Source of the DNA: Clusia tigrina
Taxonomy: Eukaryota; Arthropoda; Insecta; Diptera; Clusiidae
DNA length: 64,000 nucleotides
Direction: 5' to 3'
NCBI GenBank assembly: GCA_920105625.2
Contig: OV050030.1
Location: 185,982,387 to 186,046,386 of the forward strand
Part shown: piece after piece, positions 39,024 to 49,620 of the stretch
Layout of the letters: the number at the start of each line of letters is the position of its first letter
How positions within the stretch are numbered: position 1 is the stretch's first letter
Position numbers and translations under genes: made by a program
Notes under the pieces: model-generated
The model's input: the letters and a program-made list of their open reading frames with translations, nothing else
What the model was told of the DNA's origin: nothing
The model's database searches: none

Positions 39024-40448
39024 TTGAACGAAATCAACTCTACGTATTCAGTAAAAAACGTAAGTGATGCTAATTTTACTAATTCAATAAATGACGAATT
39101 TCAAGATATTTTTCAACCAAAAATTGGATGTGTTAAGCAATATACAATATTGCTTAAATTACGTAATGAGGCTAAGCCTATATTTAACTGGGAACGGGAA
39201 ATACCCTATGCTTTAATCGAAAAAGTCAACCAAGAACTTGATCAACTAGAAACAGCAGGTGTAATTTCAAAAACTGAAATCAGTCACTGGGGTTCCCCCT
39301 TGGTCGTAATACCAAAATCTGATGGAGGGATACGCTTGTGTGTTGACTATAAAGTAGGAGTAAACGAACGTCTCGTGGACGCCCATAGTCCAATACGAAA
39401 AATTGAAGATATTTTTAACTGTTTACGTAATTCGAAATATTTTTGCAGATTGGATCTGTACAAAGCGTATTTACACATACCAGTGGATGAAGATTCAAGT
39501 AAAATCCAAACGATGTCAACGCATCGGGGTACGTATAAGGTGAATAGGTTATCATTTGGTATTAAAACAGCACCTTCGGAGTTTAATCGAATAATTAATC
39601 AAATTTTACAACAAGTTCCAAAAACGGAAGCGTATTTTGATGACATCATTATACATGGTGAAACAAAATTAGAATGCAAAGAAAATTTATTGAAATGTTT
39701 ACAACGTCTTCAACAATACGATTTACATCTTAATAAAGATAAATGCAGTTTTTTTCAAGAAGAAATTGAATTCCTGGGTCACACCATCAAAAATAATAAA
39801 ATTTTAAAATCGAAAAACAAAATAGCAGCTATCTTAGATTTTCCAAAGCCTAAATCAGCGGATGACGTAAGAAGATTTTTAGGAATGGTTACATACTATT
39901 CAAGGTTTGTTCGAAATTGTTCAACAATTACATCACCTCTACGTAATCTCATCAAGAAAAATTCAAAATTTAATTGGAATGTACAATGCGATGCAGCTTT
40001 CAAAAATATTAAAAAAGAAATAGCTAGTGATCGTGTAATTGTACCTTATGATCCAAAATACCCACTACAATTAGCTTGTGACGCTAGTCCAACTGGAATT
40101 GCGGGAGTGTTGTCTCACATCGTAGATGATCAAGAACGTCCAATTTCATTTGCTTCAAGATCGCTTACGGAAGCTGAGAAGAATTATTCTCAAATTGATC
40201 GTGAAGCATTGGCTATCGTATTTTCAGTGGATCATTTTTATCAATATTTATATGGAAAACAATTTACACTTATAACGGATAATCAACCTTTAGTTCGAAT
40301 TTTCCATCAAAGTGCAAAGTTACCACAAATGACTTTTTCACGTCTTCAGAGATATGCAGCATTTCTTTCATTCGTTTCGATTATAAAGTTGTCTACAAGA
40401 AAGGCATCGAAAATGTTAATGCTGACTGTTTGTCTCGAGCTCCAGTAA
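39024..40448 (+). pseudogene. RT and RNase H of Mag-like element, copy B (longest ORF of the array)
   Basis: The open frame of 474 codons starts with a TTG in the reading shown, because the true upstream protein is cut off. It keeps GGIRLCVDYKVG, RLDLYKAYLHIP, YFDDIIIHG and RNase H LACDASPTGIAGVL, without the lesions of copies A and C. It still ends in the wrong frame (LSTRKASKMLML where the next frame gives KGIENVNADCLSRAP). It is therefore the least damaged copy but not functional. Confidence 0.87.
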
Positions 40449-40698
40449 AAACGTCAAATTTAATAGATTCTGCTATAAACGAAGAAGTTAATCATATCTG
40501 TGAATCATCGATACATCAAATTTTAACGTTAAATTTAAATTTTAAAACTCTTCAAGCGGAAACGCAAAAAGATCAACAATTGTCAACAATTCTACAAAAT
40601 CTTAAAAATAATCGAGTGGAAGACACCATGTTAATAACAATAAAACAATGGAATCATTTTTCGAGGTCAACGTGTAGTAGTACCGACTACTTTACAAC

Positions 40699-41811
40699 AG
40701 ACAGTTTTAGCAGAACTTCACCAAACACATATTTCAAAAATGAAACAATTAGCTCGCAGGTACGTGTATTGGAAATCAATTGATAAAGATATTGAACGTC
40801 TAGTAAAAGAGTGTTCATCTTGTGGTAATGTGAGGTCAAGTCCCCCCAAGGCTACACTACACTCTTGGGAGGAACCACAACACAACTGGCAACGAATCCA
40901 CATCGATTATGCGGGTATTTTTCAAGGCCATTATTATCTGGTTGTGATGGACGCTAAATCCAAGTGGGCTGAAATTGGTATAACTCCTTCTTCTCCATCT
41001 TCTACTACTACAATAGAGATGTTACTAGATTTATTTGCTAGACATGGTTATCCAGTCGTAATTGTATCCGACAACGCCACAATATTTACCAGTGATGAAT
41101 TTCAATCATTTTGTACATGTCGTGTTATTTTTCAGAAGTTTATTGCACCCGGGCATCCAGCTACGAACGGTCTTGCCGAACGTAATGTTCAAACTTTAAA
41201 ACATCGACTTAAATCAATGCTAGATGACCGTCGTTCTTTACGTGAGAAAGTAAGAGAAATACTTTTTCGTTACCGGGCAACGCCACTTGCAAATGGAAAA
41301 ACGCCATCGGAGCAATACTTAAACAGACAAATCCGTATCCAGCTAGATGCGCTGAGACCTCCTCAAATTCATAATCAAGGTTCTGGAGATTTTTTGTAAG
41401 GCTCGTCAATTACGTGAGGGAGAGAGATTTCAAGCTCGATATTACACAAACAATAAAAATTTATGGAAGTTGGGAACAATCATCAAGAAATTGGGTCATC
41501 TCCATTATCTAGTCAAATTGGATGATGGTTATACAGTTAAACGTCATATTAATCAACTTCGGTCAAGCATGATTCAACAACAAACAAGTCCAGAACATGA
41601 AGAACAAATACAACAGAATCCAAACCCGATACTTCCTAGATACGATCTTCAAGATTTAATTAAAATTCCAGTCAACGTAGGAAATTATGAAAATGCGGAC
41701 ACTGAAGAACAAAACACAACAGTTCCGGCTGAACAACAACAACTACCTCGAAGGACTTCTCGAATACGTCGTACACCAGCCTATCTAAATAGTTATGTGT
41801 CAGATGCCTGA
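40699..41811 (+). pseudogene. integrase and C-terminal region of Mag-like element, copy B
   Basis: The integrase ORF (40740-41399) keeps both zinc Cys residues (CSSCGN) and the D,D,E blocks (HIDYAGIF, VSDNATIFTSDEF, NGLAERNVQ). The C-terminal ORF (41470-41811) has VKRHINQLR in full. The frames before and after integrase are shifted as in the other copies. It differs from copy C by FCTC versus FCTY and L versus I in NGLAER. Confidence 0.86.
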
Positions 41812-41836
41812 AGCTGCCCAATTAGCGTGGGAGAAC

Positions 41837-42105
41837 TATTATAACTCTATTTGTTTATAGTAACTACCTTAATGTATACGTATATGATTAACGAGTATCT
41901 AGTACTTGAGTAGCCATGAGTTGACATTTCTTGTGGGTTACACATCTCTAGCTTTTATGCAGATCACTTTACTTTTGCTTTTATATGGTATTGATACAGA
42001 CATTCTTTTGATATTTGTAATATTAATTAATAATGAAATAAAGACTATTAATAATGAAGAACTAAATGGGTGTTATTGTGGAATGAATCAATTGAGGACA
42101 TAATA
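41837..42105 (+). repeat. 3' LTR of Mag-like element, copy B
   Basis: 269 bp, TATTATAA to ACATAATA, followed by GATAC at 42106-42110. That 5-bp sequence also precedes the 5' LTR of copy A (31259-31263), which fixes the original target duplication. Confidence 0.88.
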
Positions 42106-42244
42106 GATACGTTTAAAAGAAATTGCAAGTTATCAATTCAGTGTCTAGATCTGTTTAGATGAACTAAACACTTATAATAACAAATTTATAATTTAATTAA
42201 AGTGAGAAAGAAAGATTCAAACAAACAAAGGAACTGTTATATAT

Positions 42245-42906
42245 ATGAGTTATAAGTTGAAAGAGACAACAAAAATGAAAGGGGTGATTCTTCATGCACC
42301 CCTCTGCGGCCAAAAAGAAATTAAAAATGGGCTTGGCGAACACGGTCACAAAGTTTTAAACATAACTAACATAACTCAACGGACAACAAAAAAACCGCTA
42401 CCACTGTTTAGCATAGAATTAGAAACAAATACTAACAATAAGGATATTTACAACATTAACAAATTAATGCATTACAGAGTAGCTTTTGAGGCACCGCATC
42501 ATTAACGAGAAGTCGCGCAATGCACTAAATGCCAAAAATACGGTCAGACAAAAACTACTGTACAAGGGATCCAGTATGTGTGAAATGCGCTGGAAAGCAT
42601 CTAACAAGTGAATGCCAACAAAAAATAACCAACGCAGCTGAAATTAAATGTGCCCTATGTGGCGGAAATCATACTGCAAACTACAAAGGCTGTGAAATAA
42701 ACAAAGCCATAAAAATTCAAACGTTTCCATCTTTACGCAGAAAGGATCCATTATTACTAGAGACCAAAAATATGGATGGATCAGCAGTTAAACCAGACGT
42801 AAGCTATGCCGAAATTGCAGGGTCATCAAATCCAAATAAAACTGAACAAAATACAAATAATTCAAACCATAGTGATATTATTGAACTTAAAGACATGGTG
42901 AAATGA
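42245..42906 (+). pseudogene. Jockey-clade ORF1, array unit 2
   Basis: Almost the same as 36203-36864, with the same internal stop after FEAPHH and the same three CCHC-type knuckles. One visible difference is R-S versus R-T after MPKI. The shared stop shows that the lesion predates the duplication. Confidence 0.8.
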
Positions 42907-42947
42907 CTAATATGATGAATATCATTACAATATTACTAAAAAGCTTA

Positions 42948-43667
42948 AATGGACAAAAGTAATAGTTTAAAAATTGTAGCTTGGATTGGCGTAACAAAAC
43001 ATTATCTTGAGCTGAATCAATTTTTGTCTGACAAGAAAATTGACTAGTTTCAGAAACACATTTTACGAACAAAAACTATTTAGTATTTACTGAATATAAA
43101 ATTTATGTGACAGATCATCTTAATGGTAAGGCTCGTGGTAGGACAGCTATCATAATAAATTCACTATTAAGACATAATGAAAGGCAACCATATGCAACAC
43201 CTCATATTTAATCCACTACTGTGCAAATTGAGAATACAAGTGGGCCAATACTTATCTCCTCAGTTTACTGTCCCCCCAGACACCTAATAACGACGGATCA
43301 ATATGATGACTACATAAAGACGCTTGGCGTAAGATTCATTGCAGCTGGAAATCTGAATGCAAAACACACTGACTGGGGATCTAGGCTAACCAATAAAAAA
43401 GGACGAAATCTGATTAATGCTATAAAGAAAAATAACTGCAGATTTTTAAGCTCAGGTGAACCCACATACTGGCCAACAGACAGGAAGAAGATACCAGATC
43501 TAATCGACTTCAGCATAACAAAAAACATAAAGTGTAACCAATTAAAAATTAAAGCTTGTTTTGAACTTTCTTCAGACCACTCTCCGATAATACTTGACTA
43601 CACAACTGACATCAAACCCATAGAACCAATAGCTAAGATTTTTAACCACAAAACAAACTGGAATTAG
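42948..43667 (+). pseudogene. Jockey-clade endonuclease, array unit 2
   Basis: It has the same motifs as unit 1 (AGNLNAKHTDWGSRLTN, PTYWPTDRKKIPDLIDF, LSSDHSPIIL) and the same early stops. Sequence differences are few. Confidence 0.8.
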
Positions 43668-44146
43668 TATAGAGAGCATATTGAAAATCAACTGATCACA
43701 CTGAAAACACAATTAGACATTGAACGTGCCATTATCCACTTCAACGATGTGGTCCTAGACGCAGGAATCAAATCAACCCAACAGCATAAATTTAGAAGAA
43801 ATAAACCTACAACGGATATTTTCATAAGAAAGCAAATTATTGAGAAGAGAAAGCTGATATAGAGGTGGCAGCTAACTAGATCGCCTGAGGATAAACACAA
43901 TTAAAATATAGCCTGGAAAAAACTCAAGAAAATATTAACTAAAAGACAAAATATAGAAGTTGAAAATTACCTAAAAAACTTGACGCCTACCCAGGATACT
44001 AGCTACTCATTATGGAAATGCAAAAAGAAATTAAAAACTCAGATAAGGTATCAGCCACCACTACGGAAAGATGATTACAAATGGGCTTCTACCAATGAAG
44101 AAAAAGCAACAACATTGGCTAAATACTTAAAAAAAACTCCTATCAA

Positions 44147-45085
44147 ATGACGTATATACCAATTAGCCTACTTCCCATAATTTCTAAAGCTGCTGAAAAA
44201 CTATTACATGATAGAATTAGCCAGATACTTGACAATAAACACATTATACCAAATCATCAATTCGGCTTCAGAAAACGACATTCAACGATTCCACAGATAC
44301 ACCGTATAACAAACACAATTGAAACAGACATAGAATATAAGCGGTACTGCGTTGCTGTATTCTTGGACGATGTAAAAGCATTTGACAAAGTTTTATGCCA
44401 TACTGCTGCATAAACTGAAGACAATGCTGCCACTTGACTACTATTTGATTGTTGAAAGTTATCTTAGTGATCGTTACTTTTACGTCAAATATAATGAAGA
44501 GTGTTCGTCTATTCATCTTACAACAGCTGGGAGTTCCTCAAGGGAGTTTTTTAGGACCACTGCTATATGTCATATTTACCTCAGATATACCACTTCCAAA
44601 AGAACTGAATACCACAATTGCTACCTTTGCGACACAATCCTATTACCATCTCGCAAAAATTTAAATACTGCGACTGTAGTTATACACTGCAGATATACAC
44701 AGATAATATTAAGGAATGGTTTGGTAAATGGTGCTAATGAAGATAATACTGTACAAATAATTTTTATAACTAAAACAAAATTTAACTCAATACCTATTAA
44801 AATAAAAAAAAAGATATTAAAATAGTGTCTACTACTAAATACCTTGGTATACACATGGACTCAAAGTTAAATTGGCCCTACCATATCAAACAAAAAATGA
44901 AAACAATAAAAGAAACATTTAGCCAACTATATTGGTAAGCTATCTAAACTCACAATTAACAACAAGTTGCTGTTATACAAGTGTGTTATAAATTATAAAG
45001 CTAATTTGGACACACGGTTTCCAAGTATGGGGAACGGCAAAGCGGTCACACATCAAAAAAATTCAACGACAGCAATCTAATATAT
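44147..45085 (+). pseudogene. Jockey-clade reverse transcriptase, array unit 2
   Basis: The block order matches unit 1 up to FATQSYY. Then 350 bp specific to this unit carry the part after the ADD motif in broken frames, before IKLIWTHGFQVWGTAKRSHI. The region is inactive. It shows that the shorter form in unit 1 arose by deletion, because the unit 2 sequence is the normal Jockey-clade continuation. Confidence 0.8.
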
Positions 45086-45349
45086 TACCCTACGTCTCCA
45101 CGGGCAACATCTGTCAAATTTGATTGCAATGGTTGGCAATATTTTAATGGTGGGCATTGCGATGTTATGGCATTGTCATTTTGAAAATGCCGTCAAGCAA
45201 TCTAGTTCGCTGTACCCACGCTTGACAAAATTTTTTATTTATACGATGAAGAGGAAAAAAGAAGGAAACCGAAATTCTGGGTGAATCCTTTATTATAAAG
45301 AATGCAAATGCACAGTCTCCATTCATTTTAGTGTTTTTATTAATTTAAT
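45086..45349 (+). pseudogene. Harbinger-like transposase N-terminal piece, second copy
   Basis: Second occurrence of the 38699-38962 segment, with the same EEEKRR...FWVNPLL stretch. It again joins directly to CCAGAGGAATATAC of the Mag-like protease. Confidence 0.5.
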
Positions 45350-45410
45350 AGCTCCAGAGGAATATACAACACTTCTTGGACGCAATTGGATTCGAAAATT
45401 TCAAATCAAT

Positions 45411-46715
45411 TTGAACGAAATCAACTCTACGTATTCAGTAAAAAACGTAAGTGATGCTAATTTTACTAATTCAATAAATGACGAATTTCAAGATATTTTT
45501 AAACCAAAAATTGGATGTGTTAAGCAATATACAATATTGCTTAAATTACGTAATGAGGCTAAGCCTATATTTAACTGGGAACGGGAAATACCCTATGCTT
45601 TAATCGAAAAAGTCAACCAAGAACTTGATCAACTAGAAACAGCAGGTGTAATTTCAAAAACTGAAATCAGTCACTGGGGTTCCCCCTTGGTCGTAATACC
45701 AAAATCTGATGGAGGGATACGCTTGTGTGTTGACTATAAAGTAGGAGTAAACGAACGTCTCGTGGACGCCCATAGTCCAATACGAAAAATTGAAGATATT
45801 TTTAACTGTTTACGTAATTCGAAATATTTTTGCAGATTGGATCTGTAGAAAGCGTATTTACACATACCAGTGGATGAAGATTCAAGTAAAATCCAAACGA
45901 TGTCAACGCATCGGGGTACGTATAAGGTGAATAGGTTATCATTTGGTATTAAAACAGCACCTTCGGAGTTTAATCGAATAATTAATCAAATTTTACAACA
46001 AGTTCCAAAAACGGAAGCGTATTTTGATGACATCATTATACATGGTGAAACAAAATTAGAATGCAAAGAAAATTTATTGAAATGTTTACAACGTCTTCAA
46101 CAATACGATTTACATCTTAATAAAGATAAATGCAGTTTTTTTCAAGAAGAAATTGAATTCCTGGGTCACACCATCAAAAATAATAAAATTTTAAAATCGA
46201 AAAACAAAATAGCAGCTATCTTAGATTTTCCAAAGCCTAAATCAGCGGATGACGTAAGAAGATTTTTAGGAATGGTTACATACTATTCAAGGTTTGTTCG
46301 AAATTGTTCAACAATTACATCACCTCTACGTAATCTCATCAAGAAAAATTCAAAATTTAATTGGAATGTACAATGCGATGCAGCTTTCAAAAATATTAAA
46401 AAAGAAATAGCTAGTGATCGTGTAATTGTACCTTATGATCCAAAATACCCACTACAATTAGCTTGTGACGCTAGTCCAACTGGAATTGCGGGAGTGTTGT
46501 CTCACATCGTAGATGATCAAGAACGTCCAATTTCATTTGCTTCAAGATCGCTTACGGAAGCTGAGAAGAATTATTCTCAAATTGATCGTGAAGCATTGGC
46601 TATCGTATTTTCAGTGGATCATTTTTATCAATATTTATATGGAAAACAATTTACACTTATAACGGATAATCAACCTTTAGTTCGAATTTTCCATCAAAGT
46701 GCAAAGTTACCATAA
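45411..46715 (+). pseudogene. RT and RNase H of Mag-like element, copy C
   Basis: Two ORFs (45411-45848 and 45870-46715) are separated by the stop in the LDLYKAY block. YFDDIIIHG and LACDASPTGIAGVL are preserved in the second. The second stop follows HQSAKLP. Otherwise it is nearly identical to copy B, with K for Q in DIFKPKIG. Confidence 0.87.
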
Positions 46716-47085
46716 ATGACTTTTTCACGTCTTCAGAGATATGCAGCATTTCTTTCATTCGTTTCGATTATAAAGTTGTCTACAAGAAAGGCATCGAAAA
46801 TGTTAATGCTGACTGTTTGTCTCGAGCTCCAGTAAAAACGTCAAATTTAATAGATTCTGCTATAAACGAAGAAGTTAATCATATCTGTGAATCATCGATA
46901 CATCAAATTTTAACGTTAAATTTAAATTTTAAAACTCTTCAAGCGGAAACGCAAAAAGATCAACAATTGTCAACAATTCTACAAAATCTTAAAAATAATC
47001 GAGTGGAAGACACCATGTTAATAACAATAAAACAATGGAATCATTTTTCGAGGTCAACGTGTAGTAGTACCGACTACTTTACAAC

Positions 47086-48198
47086 AGACAGTTTTAGCAG
47101 AACTTCACCAAACACATATTTCAAAAATGAAACAATTAGCTCGCAGGTACGTGTATTGGAAATCAATTGATAAAGATATTGAACGTCTAGTAAAAGAGTG
47201 TTCATCTTGTGGTAATGTGAGGTCAAGTCCCCCCAAGGCTACACTACACTCTTGGGAGGAACCACAACACAACTGGCAACGAATCCACATCGATTATGCG
47301 GGTATTTTTCAAGGCCATTATTATCTGGTTGTGATGGACGCTAAATCCAAGTGGGCTGAAATTGGTATAACTCCTTCTTCTCCATCTTCTACTACTACAA
47401 TAGAGATGTTACTAGATTTATTTGCTAGACATGGTTATCCAGTCGTAATTGTATCCGACAACGCCACAATATTTACCAGTGATGAATTTCAATCATTTTG
47501 TACATATCGTGTTATTTTTCAGAAGTTTATTGCACCCGGGCATCCAGCTACGAACGGTATTGCCGAACGTAATGTTCAAACTTTAAAACATCGACTTAAA
47601 TCAATGCTAGATGACCGTCGTTCTTTACGTGAGAAAGTAAGAGAAATACTTTTTCGTTACCGGGCAACGCCACTTGCAAATGGAAAAACGCCATCGGAGC
47701 AATACTTAAACAGACAAATCCGTATCCAGCTAGATGCGCTGAGACCTCCTCAAATTCATAATCAAGGTTCTGGAGATTTTTTGTAAGGCTCGTCAATTAC
47801 GTGAGGGAGAGAGATTTCAAGCTCGATATTACACAAACAATAAAAATTTATGGAAGTTGGGAACAATCATCAAGAAATTGGGTCATCTCCATTATCTAGT
47901 CAAATTGGATGATGGTTATACAGTTAAACGTCATATTAATCAACTTCGGTCAAGCATGATTCAACAACAAACAAGTCCAGAACATGAAGAACAAATACAA
48001 CAGAATCCAAACCCGATAGTTCCTAGATACGATCTTCAAGATTTAATTAAAATTCCAGTCAACGTAGGAAATTATGAAAATGCGGACACTGAAGAACAAA
48101 ACACAACAGTTCCGGCTGAACAACAACAACTACCTCGAAGGACTTCTCGAATACGTCGTACACCAGCCTATCTAAATAGTTATGTGTCAGATGCCTGA
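47086..48198 (+). pseudogene. integrase and C-terminal region of Mag-like element, copy C
   Basis: The integrase ORF (47127-47786) keeps CSSCGN and D,D,E (HIDYAGIF, VSDNATIFTSDEF, NGIAERNVQ). The C-terminal ORF (47857-48198) has VKRHINQLR. The frameshifts before and after integrase are the same as in A and B. Confidence 0.86.
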
Positions 48199-48297
48199 AG
48201 CTACCCAATTAGCGTGGGAGAACTATTATAACTCTATTTGTTTATAGTAACTACCTTAATGTATACGTATATGATTAACGAGTATCTAGTACTTTTA

Positions 48298-48390
48298 ACT
48301 AATGGTGAACTAAACACTTAACATAAAAAATTTTTATTAGTTAAACCCTTGTCATTGGTTAACCAATGACTGTGAATCCGGGCCTTAGTG
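48298..48390 (-). repeat. end of a MITE-like DNA element with a 20-bp palindrome (tentative)
   Basis: GTCATTGGTTAACCAATGAC (48351-48370) is a perfect palindrome. It is followed by TGTGAATCCGGGCC and TTA, which would fit the terminus and 3-bp target site of a Harbinger-type MITE. TTAACTAAT (48295-48303) and ATTAGTTAA (48337-48345) form a second inverted pair. The other end of the element is missing, perhaps lost where the Mag-like array stops. Confidence 0.35.
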
Positions 48391-48884
48391 TTACGGGTTG
48401 AACGAAATCAACAAAGATTTCTTTTAAAAGTCTATTGTATGGATATGCTTTTAAAACTAAACTTAAAGCGAAGCAGATTTGGTTATTGTTTGGCTTGGGG
48501 GTACTAGAGCGCTATGGCTGGCATCCTGTTCTCCTGACTTCTATGTTCTCCTAACTGGAGGCCAGAAGTTCATCCTCTGAAGAAGTACACCCTCTGCTAT
48601 CTTTCTTATTAATTTTGTTGTTTTTTGTTTGGCATTTAATTTTGGTTTGGAACCTGTTACCACAAGTATGGAAGGAAAGGATGGTCTGCCTTTGCAGAGC
48701 CAGCATTCCGAGGTAAGCCACTTAATACAACCGACATTTGCCTGGGCATCGGAGGGGACTGTTGGCGACTGGCTGTTTATAAACTACCAGCCACGGCACG
48801 GATACCTCCACATCTTAGCTTAAATTGTTTTCAGTAGCTAGCTTGTTCTGCCAGCTCTGACCCTGACTGGCCCTACCAGACCGG
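48391..48884. other. unassigned interval with a 15-bp inverted repeat
   Basis: CGGAGGGGACTGTTG (48750-48764) and its exact complement (48886-48900) enclose 121 bp, with an inner TGGCTG/CAGCCA hairpin. No protein family was recognised. The 64-codon plus-strand ORF at 48629 is not supported. Confidence 0.35.
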
Positions 48885-49620
48885 TCAACAGTCCCCTCCG
48901 CTGGCGTAGCTTAGACTCTTCAATGGTGCGCTCAGGCACGCGCTACGGATAGTTGGACTTTTCTGTTGGGCATAATTTCCTAGTGTACTTTTGAAGTGTT
49001 TTTCCAGTTCTTCATGTAAAGCTTCACTGAGGCGTCTTTTAAATAAAGCATAGTTTTGTTTGGTTGTAGGCAATCTGTTATTTTGCCAATCGCGTTTGAA
49101 CCGTATTTTTTCATTGATAGGTTTCCAATATCCTTTGTAGTTTTTCGAATACCATGCGATGTCAATGGTAATTTAGGAGTTGCATGTATAGCTGCTGACA
49201 TAAGAACGTAATTTATATTTTGAAGGGTTGCTTCGGTTTCATCCTCGCATTTTAGTCGTGGTGTGATATTTATATAACTGCTCTGTGGTCTAGTGGTAAG
49301 CATGCTAGACTCAGACCCCGAGGATCGCAGGTTCAAATCCTGCCACGGGTTTGGTCTCCAAAATGCTTCTTTCTATAAAATCTTTTTCTCTTCGAGTCGA
49401 AAGCCTCTGTAGCTAGTACTCATTCCCCCAACACCTTGCACTCATAATTAATTATGGTGCAAGGAATAATATAATATAATAATATAACTGCTTCCATAAT
49501 TTCGATACTTGAGCCATATTTTGGTCTTAGTGCAGATACTCTTTGAAAGCGCATGCGCTGTGTAGGAGAGCACGCTTGCTGAGTGGGAGAGCGCAATATG
49601 GTCATCCACTGAGCGCTCAT
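48885..49620 (-). pseudogene. Jockey-clade retrotransposon: endonuclease-RT linker, split by a SINE
   Basis: Minus-strand frames read NITPRLKCEDETEATLQNIN (49240s), IRFKRDWQNNRLPTTKQNYA and FKRRLSEALHEELEKHFKST (49080-48990). This is the linker region of Jockey-clade ORF2, with its usual KR..W...R.P..K..Y pattern. The part upstream of 49272 continues after the SINE at 49493 (KIWLKYRNYGSSYIN across the junction). Neither the endonuclease core nor RT is present. Confidence 0.62.
49272..49492 (+). mobile_element. tRNA-derived SINE with 11-bp target duplication
   Basis: ATATAACTGCT occurs at 49272-49282 and 49482-49492. The 199-bp insert opens with GTGGTCTAGTGGTAAGC (A box) and has GCAGGTTCAAATCCTGC (T-arm with B box) 45 bases later, as in a tRNA gene. 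Acceptor and anticodon stems do not pair, so it is not a functional tRNA. A central unrelated body follows, then a perfect CCTTGCAC/GTGCAAGG hairpin and an AATAT-rich tail directly before the second duplication copy. SINEs are transcribed by RNA polymerase III and moved by a partner LINE; the partner is unknown. Confidence 0.78.

Larger units (their letters stand above)
38963..42105 (+). mobile_element. Mag-like element, copy B (5'-truncated, array unit 2)
   Basis: It starts inside the protease (CCAGAGGAATATACAACAC) and runs through RT, RNase H, integrase and 3' LTR to 42105, followed by GATAC. It has no 5' LTR or gag. Nearly identical to copy A (offset 6037) and copy C (offset 6387), with the same frameshifts at the RNase H end, before integrase and after integrase. 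Confidence 0.9.
42106..45085 (+). mobile_element. Jockey-clade non-LTR element, array unit 2
   Basis: Same order as unit 1: ORF1 42245-42906, endonuclease 42948-43667, linker to 44142, RT 44147-45085. It retains the 350-bp RT segment (44647-44996) missing in unit 1, which reads TKYLGIHMDSKLNWPYHIKQ near 44840 and INNKLLLYKCVI near 44960. Stops and frameshifts remain. The RT again ends at QSNIL, next to the Harbinger-like piece. Confidence 0.82.
45350..48297 (+). mobile_element. Mag-like element, copy C (array unit 3, partial)
   Basis: It starts at the same point as copy B and ends 74 bp into the 3' LTR (48224-48297), where unrelated sequence begins. Two new stops separate it from B: TAC to TAG at 45846-45848 in RT (LDL then stop) and CAA to TAA near 46712. 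The shared frameshifts of A and B are present. There is no Jockey unit after it. Confidence 0.88.

Noticed and set aside
31264..48297. CRISPR or satellite array
   Set aside because: The repeated units are 6 kb and consist of recognisable retroelement genes; there are no short regular repeats with unique spacers.
31264..48297. Three independent retrotransposon insertions
   Set aside because: Units 2 and 3 lack 5' LTRs, begin at the same internal base, share frameshifts and carry the same neighbouring Jockey and Harbinger pieces; duplication explains all of this.
49283..49360. Functional tRNA gene
   Set aside because: A and B boxes are present, but acceptor and anticodon stems do not pair, and the sequence lies within a 199-bp insert with target duplications, so it is a SINE head.
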